Source: Halalkalicoccus sp. NIPERK01 (GTDB lineage Archaea; Halobacteriota; Halobacteria; Halobacteriales; Halalkalicoccaceae). Taken from it: a stretch of DNA of 64,000 nucleotides. Position 1 is the stretch's first letter. The number at the start of each line of letters is the position of its first letter. The position numbers and the translations under genes were made by a program. The stretch is taken from assembly GCF_030287405.1 (NCBI RefSeq), contig NZ_JASVVV010000003.1, positions 62,001-126,000 of the forward strand. The letters run 5' to 3'. The notes below the pieces were generated by a model that saw nothing but the letters and a program-made list of their open reading frames with translations, had not been told where the DNA came from and did not search any database. Shown piece by piece: positions 7,838-15,333 of the stretch.

Positions 7838-8487
7838 CTCGCCGGCACCTCCGATCCCGGTCGCTTCGCTCGCTCGACGAACCGTTCTACGGCCCCGTGG
7901 TCCTTCACGCCACCGTCGCGTTCGACCCCGCTCGCTACGTCCACGCCGAACGCGCTCGTCAGGTCGATCGCCTCCGCGACGTTTTCGGTGGTCAACCCGC
8001 CCCCCAGTATCACCGGCGAGTCGAGTTCGCGTGCGAGTTCTCGGGTACGCTCCCAGTCGTGGGTCCGCCCGGTGCCGCCCGCGCCGCTCGCGTCGGTCGA
8101 GTCCACCAGCAGGGCGTCCGCGATCGCGTCGAACTCGTGGGCTTGCTGGGGGTCGTCCGCGTCGACCGATTTGATCACCGGCCGCGAGATCGTTTCTCTC
8201 ACTTCCTCGAGATCGGCCGGCGAAAACGGGCCGTGGATCTGGAGGGCGTCGGGACGAGTGCGCTCGACCAGATCGACCGCCTCCTCGGGCGCGTCGGGCA
8301 TCGTCACGAGCACCCCGGTCACGAACGGCGGGACGCGTTCGAGGAGTTCGGCGGCCCGCTCGCCATCGACGGCGCGAGGGCTGTCGACGGGAACGCCGCT
8401 GATGACGCCGATCGCGTCCGCGCCCCGCTCTACTGAAGCCGCAACGTCCGCCTCGCGGGTGTGCCCGCAGACCTTCACCCGCGTCAT
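7834..8487 (-). CDS. trpF: phosphoribosylanthranilate isomerase
   Basis: Catalyses the Amadori rearrangement of phosphoribosylanthranilate, the third step of tryptophan synthesis. The 217-residue TIM barrel opens MTRVKVCGHTREADV, carrying the catalytic KVCG cysteine. It shows LQIHG, VDSTDASGAGGTGRTHDW (phosphate and general-acid region) and ILGGGLTTENV. The C-terminal helix contains GVDVASGVERDGGVKD. It overlaps trpD by 4 bp upstream and trpE by 4 bp downstream. Confidence 0.95.
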   Translation of the reverse strand: MTRVKVCGHTREADVAASVERGADAIGVISGVPVDSPRAVDGERAAELLERVPPFVTGVLVTMPDAPEEAVDLVERTRPDALQIHGPFSPADLEEVRETISRPVIKSVDADDPQQAHEFDAIADALLVDSTDASGAGGTGRTHDWERTRELARELDSPVILGGGLTTENVAEAIDLTSAFGVDVASGVERDGGVKDHGAVERFVERAKRPGSEVPAR

Positions 8488-9488
8488 TGGACGACCGTCC
8501 CGCGCATCGATTCGAGTCTCTTCGCTGCTCGCCCTTCGTCGATGGCGTTCGCGGCGATCTCCGCGCCCTCCTCGAGGGTATCGGCCTCGCCGGCGACGTA
8601 GATCGCCGCGCCCGCGTTCGCGAGGATGATCTCTCGTTTCGCGCCGCCGACCTCGCCGGCGACGATCCCTTCGAGGTCGGCGGCGTTCTCCGCGGGCGTG
8701 CCGCCGGAAACCGCGTTCACGGGGTGGGTGTCGAGGCCGAGGTCCGCCGGGAATACGGTGTACTCCTCGATCTCGCCTCCGTCGACCTCCGCGACGCGGG
8801 TCTCGCCGTGGATCCCGATCTCGTCCAGGCCCGCGCCGTGGACCACGAGTGCTCGTTCGACGTCCATGTGCGCGAGCGCGCGAGCGAGCACCGGGACGAG
8901 GTCGGGGTCGTAGACGCCGACGATCTGTGCATCCGCGCCCGCGGGATTGGTCAGCGGCCCAAGGACGTTGAACACCGTGCGGATTCCTAACTCCTTTCGC
9001 GGGCCGATCACGGCCTTCATCGCGGGGTGGAACACGGGCGCGAGCATGAACCCGATCCCCTGCCGTTCGATCGCGCGCTCGACGGCCGGCGGTTCGGCGT
9101 CGATCTGCACGCCGAGTTCCTCCAGCACGTCCGCACTGCCCGAGTTCGAGGAGACCGAGTAGTTGCCGTGTTTCGCCACGGGGACGCCCGCGCCGCTCGC
9201 GACGACCGCGCTCGTGGTGGAGACGTTGATCGTGTCGTAGTCGTCCCCGCCGGTCCCGCAGGTGTCCACAAGCGGCGTGCGGTCTGGCGCGATGGTCCGG
9301 GCCGCGTTGCGCATCCCCTCCGCGAAGCCCGCGATCTCCGCCTCGGTCTCACCCTTCGCCCGCAGCGCCGTCAGCAGCGCGCCGATCTGGGCCTCCGTAG
9401 CGCCCTCGAAGACCGCCGCCGCCGCTTCCCGTGCCTCTGTCTGTGTCAGGTCCTCGCCCTCCGTGACTCGCTCGATGGTGTCCTTCAT
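8484..9488 (-). CDS. trpD: anthranilate phosphoribosyltransferase
   Basis: Transfers phosphoribose from PRPP to anthranilate. The 334-residue protein has the hallmark CGTGGDDYDTINVST, KHGNYSVSSNSGSADVLE, GIGFMLAPVFHPAMK and VFNVLGPLTNPA motifs in order. The start at 9488 (MKDTIERVTEGEDLT) is preceded by GGAG at Shine-Dalgarno distance. It is the first gene of trpDFEG, each downstream gene overlapping the previous by about 4 bp. The operon order places the PRPP transfer enzyme ahead of anthranilate synthase. Confidence 0.96.
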   Translation of the reverse strand: MKDTIERVTEGEDLTQTEAREAAAAVFEGATEAQIGALLTALRAKGETEAEIAGFAEGMRNAARTIAPDRTPLVDTCGTGGDDYDTINVSTTSAVVASGAGVPVAKHGNYSVSSNSGSADVLEELGVQIDAEPPAVERAIERQGIGFMLAPVFHPAMKAVIGPRKELGIRTVFNVLGPLTNPAGADAQIVGVYDPDLVPVLARALAHMDVERALVVHGAGLDEIGIHGETRVAEVDGGEIEEYTVFPADLGLDTHPVNAVSGGTPAENAADLEGIVAGEVGGAKREIILANAGAAIYVAGEADTLEEGAEIAANAIDEGRAAKRLESMRGTVVQ

Positions 9489-9550
9489 GAGTGAACTCCA
9501 ATGTACGTCTTCGTCTTGTAATGCACAAATCAGTACATCAACTTAAGCGT
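9489..9550 (-). promoter_or_regulatory. trp operon promoter region with paired TGTAC/GTACA elements
   Basis: Read on the minus strand, a TATA-like CTTAAGTT lies at about 9541-9548. GTACA at 9533-9537 and TGTAC at 9502-9506 form an inverted pair 31 bp apart, and GGAG precedes the trpD ATG. TGTACA is the TRP-box core known for TrpY in Methanothermobacter; relevance here is inference. Confidence 0.4.
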
Positions 9551-9633
9551 GTCGTCGTTTTCCCCTTCCTCGCTCCCCGAGTCGAAAGCTTCAATTACTC
9601 CGGCGGGCTACCCGGAACTGCACGAGGCAGCGA

Positions 9634-9708
9634 GGGTTGGTGGTCTAGTCTGGCTATGACACCTCCTTGACATGGAGGAGGCCGGCGGTTCAAATCCGCC
9701 CCAACCCA
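9634..9708 (+). tRNA. tRNA-Val (anticodon GAC)
   Basis: The acceptor stem pairs GGGTTGG (9634-9640) with CCAACCC (9701-9707), with discriminator A at 9708. The anticodon arm is CCTCC-TTGACAT-GGAGG with anticodon GAC at 9669-9671. The T arm is GGCGG-TTCAAAT-CCGCC. No intron is seen and CCA is not encoded. The 3' side borders an A+T-rich foreign gene. Confidence 0.97.
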
Positions 9709-9851
9709 TTTCTGGCAGTACAACACGACGAGCGAAGCGAGCGGAACGACTGAGGTTCAAATCTATCTCCTATTAGTATTTTCTGAAAAATATCTATGGA
9801 CATTAGTTGATTATCACTAATGTTATATCCTCACTTTACGAACGGAGAATT
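9709..9851. promoter_or_regulatory. junction of tRNA with A+T-rich island; palindrome and TATA box before the ATPase gene
   Basis: Shortly after the tRNA the sequence turns A+T-rich (about 9770 on). A perfect inverted repeat ACATTAGT-N8-ACTAATGT lies at 9800-9823. It is followed at once by the TATA-like GTTATATCC (about 9822-9830), 22-30 bp before the ATG at 9852, so the transcript is probably leaderless. The palindrome placed on the TATA edge suggests an operator. Confidence 0.6.
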
Positions 9852-11156
9852 ATGTCAAATCCCTCTGTTCAAGAGGTTTTCGTACCAGGAACCTTGCCAA
9901 CATACACTTATGTTGATAGAGGCGACAATGAATTTGAAGAACAGTTACGAAGGGGGCTAAAAACTCCTGGCAAAGTCGTCTCAATTTCTGGCCCTTCAAA
10001 GTCAGGAAAGACGGTTTTGGTAAGAAGAGTTGTAGGGGATGCAAATTTAATAAACGTAAAGCTAAGTGGCGTTAACAATACAAATCAACTCTGGAGAAAA
10101 ATACTTAATGAACTTGGTGCCCCCTCAGAAACAGAGTCGTACTCTGAAAAGATGGATGAATTGTCAACAAGAGGTTTGTTCGGATTGGATCTGAAGTTAC
10201 CCTCTATCGGTGGAGTTAGGCAAGAAACAGAAGTTAGTGCTACTTCGACTAAATCAGGGGGGCATACCAAGCGTTACACTGTCAACAGCATATCTGATGT
10301 TATTGAATATCTAAAAGAAAGTGAATATATATTACTACTTGACGATTTCCATAAAGTAAAAAATGAAAATCTTCAGGAAGAGATCGCAGGTACTATTAAG
10401 GAAATGACTGAGGAACAAATTTCAATCTGTGTCGCTCTGGTTCCCCACAGAAGTGACGATCTTACTAAGGCAGATCCAGATCTCAGAGGTAGAGTTCAGA
10501 TAATTTCAATGGAATTCTGGGAAGATTCTGAACTTAGAAGAATTGCAGATTTGGGATTTGATGTGCTAAACGTAGATTTCCCATCTGATGTAATCCGAAC
10601 ATTTGTGAAAGAATCTGCAGGATCCCCTCAATTAATGCAACAATTATGCTTATCAGCATGTTATGAATTGGGTGTTAACGAATCGAAATCGCAACCAACA
10701 CCTATCGATATACATAGAGAAGAAATAACAAAAATATTAAAAGATGTTGTAAAGCACTCCGATCATCGAAGAACAATCGAACTCTTAGACAATGGTCCGA
10801 AAGTTCGAGGAGAACCAAGAAACACATTTGATTTTGCTAATGGTAGTGGAGACGTATATCGGGCTATTTTGAAGGCGATCTCTGGGGATCCGCCAAAACT
10901 CTCCTATAGTTATGAAGAACTAAAAGAACGAGTGGATCGTATTTGCATTGGGAACTCACCTAGCGGCTCAAGTATAAATAGGGCCTGTAAAAAGATGAAT
11001 GAATTAATGGTTGAAGATCTATCAAAAGAACAACCGCTTGAGTGGGATGATAGTAGTGGGCAAGGTCGGCTTACAATTCCAGATCCTTACTTACTCTACC
11101 ACCTACGCTGGTCAAACCAAATAGAACAAAAAGACCATTTTCAGAGCGAATTATAA
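9852..11156 (+). CDS. P-loop ATPase with C-terminal helical region, A+T-rich, likely acquired
   Basis: A 434-residue cytosolic ATPase. Walker A is GPSKSGKT (about residue 50). Walker B is ILLLDDFHK (about 155-163), with a sensor-like stretch VALVPHRSDD soon after. The later part (PQLMQQLCLSACYE) resembles the lid region of AAA/STAND NTPases, and the C-terminus looks like a winged-helix region ending DPYLLYHLRW. I chose MSNPSVQEVF at 9852 over the frame opening at 9807 because the operator and TATA lie between them. Base composition and codon use (AAA, AGA, ATA, TTA) differ sharply from neighbours, and it sits beside a tRNA, so horizontal transfer is likely. A role in defence or element maintenance is possible but unproven; no partner gene is present. 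Confidence 0.8.
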   Translation: MSNPSVQEVFVPGTLPTYTYVDRGDNEFEEQLRRGLKTPGKVVSISGPSKSGKTVLVRRVVGDANLINVKLSGVNNTNQLWRKILNELGAPSETESYSEKMDELSTRGLFGLDLKLPSIGGVRQETEVSATSTKSGGHTKRYTVNSISDVIEYLKESEYILLLDDFHKVKNENLQEEIAGTIKEMTEEQISICVALVPHRSDDLTKADPDLRGRVQIISMEFWEDSELRRIADLGFDVLNVDFPSDVIRTFVKESAGSPQLMQQLCLSACYELGVNESKSQPTPIDIHREEITKILKDVVKHSDHRRTIELLDNGPKVRGEPRNTFDFANGSGDVYRAILKAISGDPPKLSYSYEELKERVDRICIGNSPSGSSINRACKKMNELMVEDLSKEQPLEWDDSSGQGRLTIPDPYLLYHLRWSNQIEQKDHFQSEL

Positions 11157-11192
11157 TATATATTTTTCTATATATAGTAGTGCTACTAGGGT

Positions 11193-11299
11193 TTTTACTC
11201 CCTCGCCCCCTTGACTTGGTAGGCCAACCGATCTCGCGGTATCCGAAGAAACCATCCGAGAGGCCTGCAGGGATGTCGAATTCCCGCACAGAGGAGATT
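11193..11299 (+). pseudogene. dead duplicate of the promoter and 5' end of the LarA-like gene
   Basis: This segment copies 11607-11708. The matching start codon has become AGG (11221), followed by a readable PTDLAVSEETIREACRDVEF, then divergence and a stop. Even the upstream CCCTCGCCCCCTT is shared. It marks the right end of the A+T-rich island and suggests recombination at the 5' end of the neighbouring gene. Confidence 0.85.
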
Positions 11300-11365
11300 T
11301 ATAACAACGGATCTGGATTGCTCCGGCCACCAACCCTTTTGTCCTCGGCCCGACAATCATCCCTT

Positions 11366-11512
11366 ATGAGTCTCACCGCGGACGATTTCGCCGAATTTCT
11401 CCGGGAAGCACCCGAGGACGGACAGTCCTTGGGCGATTCCCTCTCGGAGTTGGCGGTGGATGTCGACCTCGATTCCGTGGAGGCGGTCCGTGAGATGCGC
11501 GAGGACGTATGA
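11366..11512 (+). CDS. small antitoxin-like protein (VapB-type), 48 residues
   Basis: A short acidic protein, MSLTADDFAEFLREAPEDGQ..., ending VREMREDV. I infer an antitoxin from position: its stop overlaps, as ATGA, a downstream gene whose product begins like a PIN-domain toxin. Length is below the 60-90 residues usual for VapB, and no DNA-binding domain is obvious. It lies between the dead and live copies of the LarA-like 5' end, so it may be part of the same rearrangement. Confidence 0.55.
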   Translation: MSLTADDFAEFLREAPEDGQSLGDSLSELAVDVDLDSVEAVREMREDV

Positions 11513-11580
11513 GGCTGTTCGTCGATACGAACGTCTTCATCGCCGCCGTCACGAAGGACTCTTCTCGGTCGGACGACTGA
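11509..11580 (+). pseudogene. truncated PIN-domain toxin (vapC remnant)
   Basis: The 23-residue reading frame MRLFVDTNVFIAAVTKDSS begins exactly like a PIN-domain protein, with the first catalytic Asp in VDTNVF. It stops after 23 codons, whereas VapC proteins are about 130 residues. No continuation is seen in other frames before the next gene. The toxin is therefore dead while the antitoxin-like partner stays open. Confidence 0.7.
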
Positions 11581-11638
11581 CTCCGTTTCCCATCCAACCC
11601 CACCGGTTTCTTTACCCCCTCGCCCCCTTCCACCGGGT

Positions 11639-12964
11639 ATGCCAACCGATCTCGTGGTACCCGAGGAGACAGTACGAGAAGCCTGCGGGGAGGTCGAGTT
11701 CCCGCGGATGGGCGTGATCGAGCAGGTCTGGGAGACGGATCCCATCCCCGAGTCGGAGATCGAGGACCGGGCGGCGGAAGCGGTCAAAGACCTCCCGTTC
11801 GACGAAGTTCCCGCGGGCGGCGAGGTGGCGATCGGGGCCGGTAGCCGGGGAATCGCGAACCTCCCCGAGATCGTCCGCGGGGTGGTTCGGGGCGTCGACG
11901 AACTGGGTTACGAGCCGTTCGTCTTCCCGGCGATGGGGTCCCATGGGGGTGCGACGGCGGAGGGGCAGGTCGACAAGCTCTCGACGCTCGGCGTCACCGA
12001 GGAGTCGGTGGGGTGCCCGATTCGCGCGACGATGGAGGTCGTGGAGGTCGGGCGCACGCCCGAGCGCGACGTACCCGTGTACGCCGACGCCAACGCCGTC
12101 GAGGCCGAGGCCATCATCCCAGTCAACCGGATCAAACCCCACACGGATTTCCAAGGACCCGTCGAGAGCGGGCTCTCGAAGATGCTCGTCATCGGGATGG
12201 GTAAACAGCGCGGCGCGAAGGTCGCCCACGACTGGGCGGTCGACTGGAGCCTGCGCAACATGCTCCCCGAGATCACCGCGATCCTCTTAGAGCGACTGCC
12301 GGTCGCCGGCGGCGTCGCGGTCGTCGAAAACGAACACGACGACACCGACCGGATCGAGGGCATCCCCCCGTCGGGCTTCTTAGAGCGCGAGGCCGAACTC
12401 CTCGAGGTCGCGTGGGAACGCATGCCGAAACTCCCGTTCGACGGGCTGGATGTCCTCGTCGTCGACCAACTGGGCAAGGACGTCAGCGGACAGGGGATGG
12501 ACACCAACGTCACCGGCCGGCGCCACTTCACGATCAACGAGCCCGAGCCCGAATCACCCGACGTAAAGCGGATCTACGTCCGCGGCTTTACGAAGAAAAC
12601 GAAGGGCAACGCGATGGGCATGGGCGCTGCCGATTTCGCTCATGAGAGCGTTTTCGAGGGGCTCGACCCGTCGAAGACGCTGATCAACGCGATCACCGCG
12701 AGCACGGTTCGCGGAGTGCGCCTCCCGCCGGTCGTCGAAAGCGACAGGGCGGGGCTGACGGCCGCCCTCGGCACCATCGGCCCCATCGCGGGCCCGGACG
12801 CGCGCGTCCTTCGGGTAACGGACACGATGCGCCTGAAGCGCTGTTACGCCTCCGAGGCGCTCTGCGAGGCCGCCCGCGAGCGTGAGGATCTGCGCCTCGT
12901 CGAGGAGCCCGGAGAGATCGAGTTCGATTCAGAGGGCGGGTTCGCCGCCGCCTCGCCGGAGTAG
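11639..12964 (+). CDS. LarA-like (lactate racemase domain) protein, function uncertain
   Basis: A 441-residue cytosolic protein matching the family with a nickel-dependent lactate racemase N-terminal domain. Motifs include GAGSRGIANLPEIVRGVV, AMGSHGGATAEGQ, VNRIKPHTDFQGPVESGLSKMLVIGMGKQ and a C-terminal ITASTVRGVRLPP. True LarA proteins bind a pincer nickel cofactor through Lys and His residues, and KPHTD could contribute. The substrate here is unknown and lactate racemase activity should not be assumed. The start MPTDLVVPEE at 11639 has TTTCTTTA about 25 bp upstream. Its 5' end is duplicated at 11193-11299. Confidence 0.7.
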   Translation: MPTDLVVPEETVREACGEVEFPRMGVIEQVWETDPIPESEIEDRAAEAVKDLPFDEVPAGGEVAIGAGSRGIANLPEIVRGVVRGVDELGYEPFVFPAMGSHGGATAEGQVDKLSTLGVTEESVGCPIRATMEVVEVGRTPERDVPVYADANAVEAEAIIPVNRIKPHTDFQGPVESGLSKMLVIGMGKQRGAKVAHDWAVDWSLRNMLPEITAILLERLPVAGGVAVVENEHDDTDRIEGIPPSGFLEREAELLEVAWERMPKLPFDGLDVLVVDQLGKDVSGQGMDTNVTGRRHFTINEPEPESPDVKRIYVRGFTKKTKGNAMGMGAADFAHESVFEGLDPSKTLINAITASTVRGVRLPPVVESDRAGLTAALGTIGPIAGPDARVLRVTDTMRLKRCYASEALCEAAREREDLRLVEEPGEIEFDSEGGFAAASPE

Positions 12965-13006
12965 GGCGGGCGACACCGCTTACTGCCTGTAGCCCCAGGG
13001 GGCCGT

Positions 13007-13306
13007 ATGCAGATCGCCGGCCTCGACCTCGCCTTCCGGCTCGCGGTCGCGGTTTTCGTGATCGTCACGCCGACGCTCATGTTCCTCGGGCTGGTGCGCC
13101 TGCTCGAGCGGATGCGCGACGAGGACCTGATCTACCGGCTCATGACCGAGGAGGAACTTCGGAACGTCGAGCGCTCGCACTCGCTCGCGGGGTTCGTCGA
13201 GGAGGTCACCGGTACTACCCCGGGGACGATCCGCTGTTCCGACTGCGGGACGATCAACGCCGCGGGAATGGACTCGTGTTTCGACTGCGGCGAGCGGATC
13301 GGCTGA
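13007..13306 (+). CDS. membrane-anchored zinc-ribbon protein, 99 residues
   Basis: The N-terminal hydrophobic helix (LAVAVFVIVTPTLMFLGLV) is followed by a basic and acidic linker and a C-terminal zinc ribbon CSDCG...CFDCG. It is probably an integral protein with a cytosolic metal-binding tail. The family is unknown to me. It follows the LarA-like gene by about 40 bp on the same strand, so co-transcription is possible. Confidence 0.6.
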   Translation: MQIAGLDLAFRLAVAVFVIVTPTLMFLGLVRLLERMRDEDLIYRLMTEEELRNVERSHSLAGFVEEVTGTTPGTIRCSDCGTINAAGMDSCFDCGERIG

Positions 13307-13359
13307 CGGGCCGGTCGTAGGAGCTAGTGCTTACGTCCCGCGTCGGTCGTCCGGACGGG

Positions 13360-13671
13360 TCACGCCGACTCCGGGACGTCGTGGAGCGTCTCGTGAAACC
13401 CGAGCACGAGCGAGGGGACGACGACGATGAAGCAGTGTTCCTCGATCGGGATGCCGGCGACCTCGATCCCGGTGCGCTCGACGATGTCGAAGACGCCGAC
13501 CTCCAGGGTGTACCAGTCCCAGACGTACGCGACCGGGTAGAGCACGAGGATCGTCTTCGCGGCGCGTCCCAGCGCTCCCGCCCGGTGAAGCAACCCCCCG
13601 GCGATCGCCCCCCAGAAGACGATCGTGGCCAGATACGTGTAGCGCCCGAGGACGGTGATGTCGACTCGCAT
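13360..13671 (-). CDS. lycopene cyclase domain protein, single half-size domain
   Basis: A 103-residue integral membrane protein with about three helices. It carries the PIEEH pattern (GIPIEEHCFIVVVPSL) that corresponds to the conserved PxEE of heterodimeric CrtYc/CrtYd-type and archaeal lycopene cyclases. Archaeal beta-carotene-forming cyclases usually hold two such domains in about 240 residues, so this is one half. It may work as a homodimer, pair with an unlinked half, or have another prenyl-cyclisation role. Start MRVDITVLGRYTYL at 13671. No carotenoid genes are adjacent. Confidence 0.65.
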   Translation of the reverse strand: MRVDITVLGRYTYLATIVFWGAIAGGLLHRAGALGRAAKTILVLYPVAYVWDWYTLEVGVFDIVERTGIEVAGIPIEEHCFIVVVPSLVLGFHETLHDVPESA

Positions 13672-13761
13672 ACCGCACGCGAGGGATGGGATGTGCTAAA
13701 CCCTATCGCCGTGGGAATGACTAACGTTGATTACGGTGGACGGCCAAGTGCATCCGATACG

Positions 13762-14904
13762 ATGGATATTGCCGATATAGCGACCACTGACTACACCGAA
13801 GCCGACGTCGGCGAGCGCTTCGGGAAGATCCGGGCTGCCTTCGAGGAGACCAACCCCAAAGCGATCGTGATCACCGACGACGGCGAGTACGCCGGCATCG
13901 TGACCGAGCGCCAGATCCTCCAGTCGCACGTCGAGGACAACACGAAGGCCTCGGCGTTCATGCGTTCTGCGCCGGGGATCGACCGCGCGGAGGATCTCCG
14001 CGAGGTGGCACGGATGCTCGTCGAGGGCGGGACGATGGTCGCGCCCGTCTTCAACGACGAGGAACTGTGGGGGATCGTCACCGCCGACGCGATCCTCGAG
14101 AGCGTCCTCGAGAACCTCGACGCGATCACCGTCGAGCAGATCTACACCGAGGACGTCGTCTCGATCAACCGCGACACCACCGTCGGCCGGGCGATCAACC
14201 TGCTCCGGGAACACGGCATCTCTCGCCTTCCAGTGCTCGCGGACGACGGCCGACTCGAGGGCGTCGTCACCACTCACGACCTGCGCGACGTGATCATCCG
14301 CGACATGGACAAGGCGACCGTCGGGGACCGGGCGGGCGACCTCGAACGCATCCTCGATATACCCGTGTACGACGTGATGAACAGCCCCGTCGAGACCGCC
14401 GACGCCGAGGAGGCCGTCAGCGCCGCCGTGAACCGGATGCTCGAATACGATTACAACGGCCTGATCGTCACCGCCGACGCGGACGACCGGCAGGTCTCGG
14501 GCGTCGTCACCAAGACGGACGTGTTGCGGGCGCTGACGTTCACCGAGGACGAGCACATGGACGTCCAGATCACCAACATCGACCTGCTGGATACGCTCTC
14601 GCGGGAGGACATCCGCGCGGACATCACCAGCGTCACCGACAAGTACCGCCGGATGCAGGTCCACCACGCCCACGTCCGGTTCCAGGAGCACAAGGAGAAA
14701 CTGCGTGGCACCCCGTTGATCCACTGTCAGATCCGCCTGCGCACCAACCGCGGACAGGTCGCCGGTTCCGGCGAGGGCTACGGCGCGAACTCCGCGTTCC
14801 ACGTCGCGCTCGACAAGCTAGAGCGAAACGTCCTGGAGATGAAGGGGATGCAGTCCGACGAGGAGTACGAGGGGCAGTTGCTCAGAAAGCTCAACGAGAT
14901 CTGA
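13762..14904 (+). CDS. four-CBS protein fused to an HPF/S30AE-like domain, candidate ribosome hibernation factor
   Basis: The 380-residue protein starts MDIADIATTDYTE at 13762; the longer open frame upstream has no support. Four CBS motifs cover about residues 1-265, with repeated I-V-T/T-x-D signatures. The last about 105 residues (from MDVQITNIDLLD to LDKLERNVLEMKG) have the beta-alpha-beta pattern of the ribosome hibernation factor HPF/RaiA family. CBS domains bind adenine nucleotides, so the fusion could couple energy state to 30S binding. This is inferred from architecture. A GCGCCC-TTC-GGGCGC hairpin (14933-14947) follows the gene. Confidence 0.85.
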   Translation: MDIADIATTDYTEADVGERFGKIRAAFEETNPKAIVITDDGEYAGIVTERQILQSHVEDNTKASAFMRSAPGIDRAEDLREVARMLVEGGTMVAPVFNDEELWGIVTADAILESVLENLDAITVEQIYTEDVVSINRDTTVGRAINLLREHGISRLPVLADDGRLEGVVTTHDLRDVIIRDMDKATVGDRAGDLERILDIPVYDVMNSPVETADAEEAVSAAVNRMLEYDYNGLIVTADADDRQVSGVVTKTDVLRALTFTEDEHMDVQITNIDLLDTLSREDIRADITSVTDKYRRMQVHHAHVRFQEHKEKLRGTPLIHCQIRLRTNRGQVAGSGEGYGANSAFHVALDKLERNVLEMKGMQSDEEYEGQLLRKLNEI

Positions 14905-14932
14905 CACACGCACGTTTTTACTGCGGATTCTC

Positions 14933-14947
14933 GCGCCCTTCGGGCGC
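14933..14947. terminator. intergenic hairpin downstream of the CBS-HPF gene
   Basis: GCGCCC-TTC-GGGCGC lies 29 bp after the stop codon, between convergent genes. It resembles the 3-nt-loop hairpins found inside coding regions and could be either a terminator or the same repeat type. Confidence 0.4.
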
Positions 14948-15018
14948 TCGAACCCTTGCAAAAACCTGCACTAAAAAAACTGCTCACTCGCATCCGCTCG
15001 CTCGCGGTGTGCGCTTTT

Positions 15019-15333
15019 TCAGACGACCGCTCGGAACGCCACGACCCCGACCACGCCCGCGACCAGCGCGAGCAGGATGTTCCCGGTGCGCCACATCACC
15101 ACCAGCGTCAGCCCCGCCGCGGCCCACTCGGCGGGCCCGCCCGAGGCGAGTTCCGGCCCGAGGATCGCGATCACGATCGCGCCGGGCAGGACCGAGATCC
15201 CGGCTTCGAGCCGGTCGCTCACCTCGAATCGGCTCAACAGCCACAGCCCGCCGACCTTCGTGAGGAAGGTCACGACGGCCATCGCGAGGATCACGCCCAC
15301 CACCCGTGGATCGAGCGAGAGGGCCTCAGCCAT
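15019..15333 (-). CDS. azlD: AzlD family branched-chain amino acid exporter subunit
   Basis: A 104-residue, four-helix membrane protein, MAEALSLDPRVVGVILAMAVVTFLTKVGGLW, with the typical FEVSDRLEAGISVLPGAIV segment. AzlD works with AzlC as a two-component exporter of branched-chain amino acids and similar compounds. Its start overlaps the end of azlC by 8 bp, so the pair is translationally coupled. Confidence 0.9.
   Translation of the reverse strand: MAEALSLDPRVVGVILAMAVVTFLTKVGGLWLLSRFEVSDRLEAGISVLPGAIVIAILGPELASGGPAEWAAAGLTLVVMWRTGNILLALVAGVVGVVAFRAVV

Noticed and set aside
6413-8629. 738-residue plus-strand frame over trpE and trpF
   Set aside because: Shadow of the trp genes; no motif or start support.
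9729-9743. CGAGCGAAGCGAGCG motif as a hairpin
   Set aside because: It is a direct repeat of CGAGCG, not an inverted one; a very common haloarchaeal intergenic sequence.
9754-9763. GGTTCAAATC repeat of the tRNA T-arm as an att site of the A+T-rich island
   Set aside because: Only 10 bp of a near-universal T-loop sequence and only 57 bp away; no matching copy at the island's right end.
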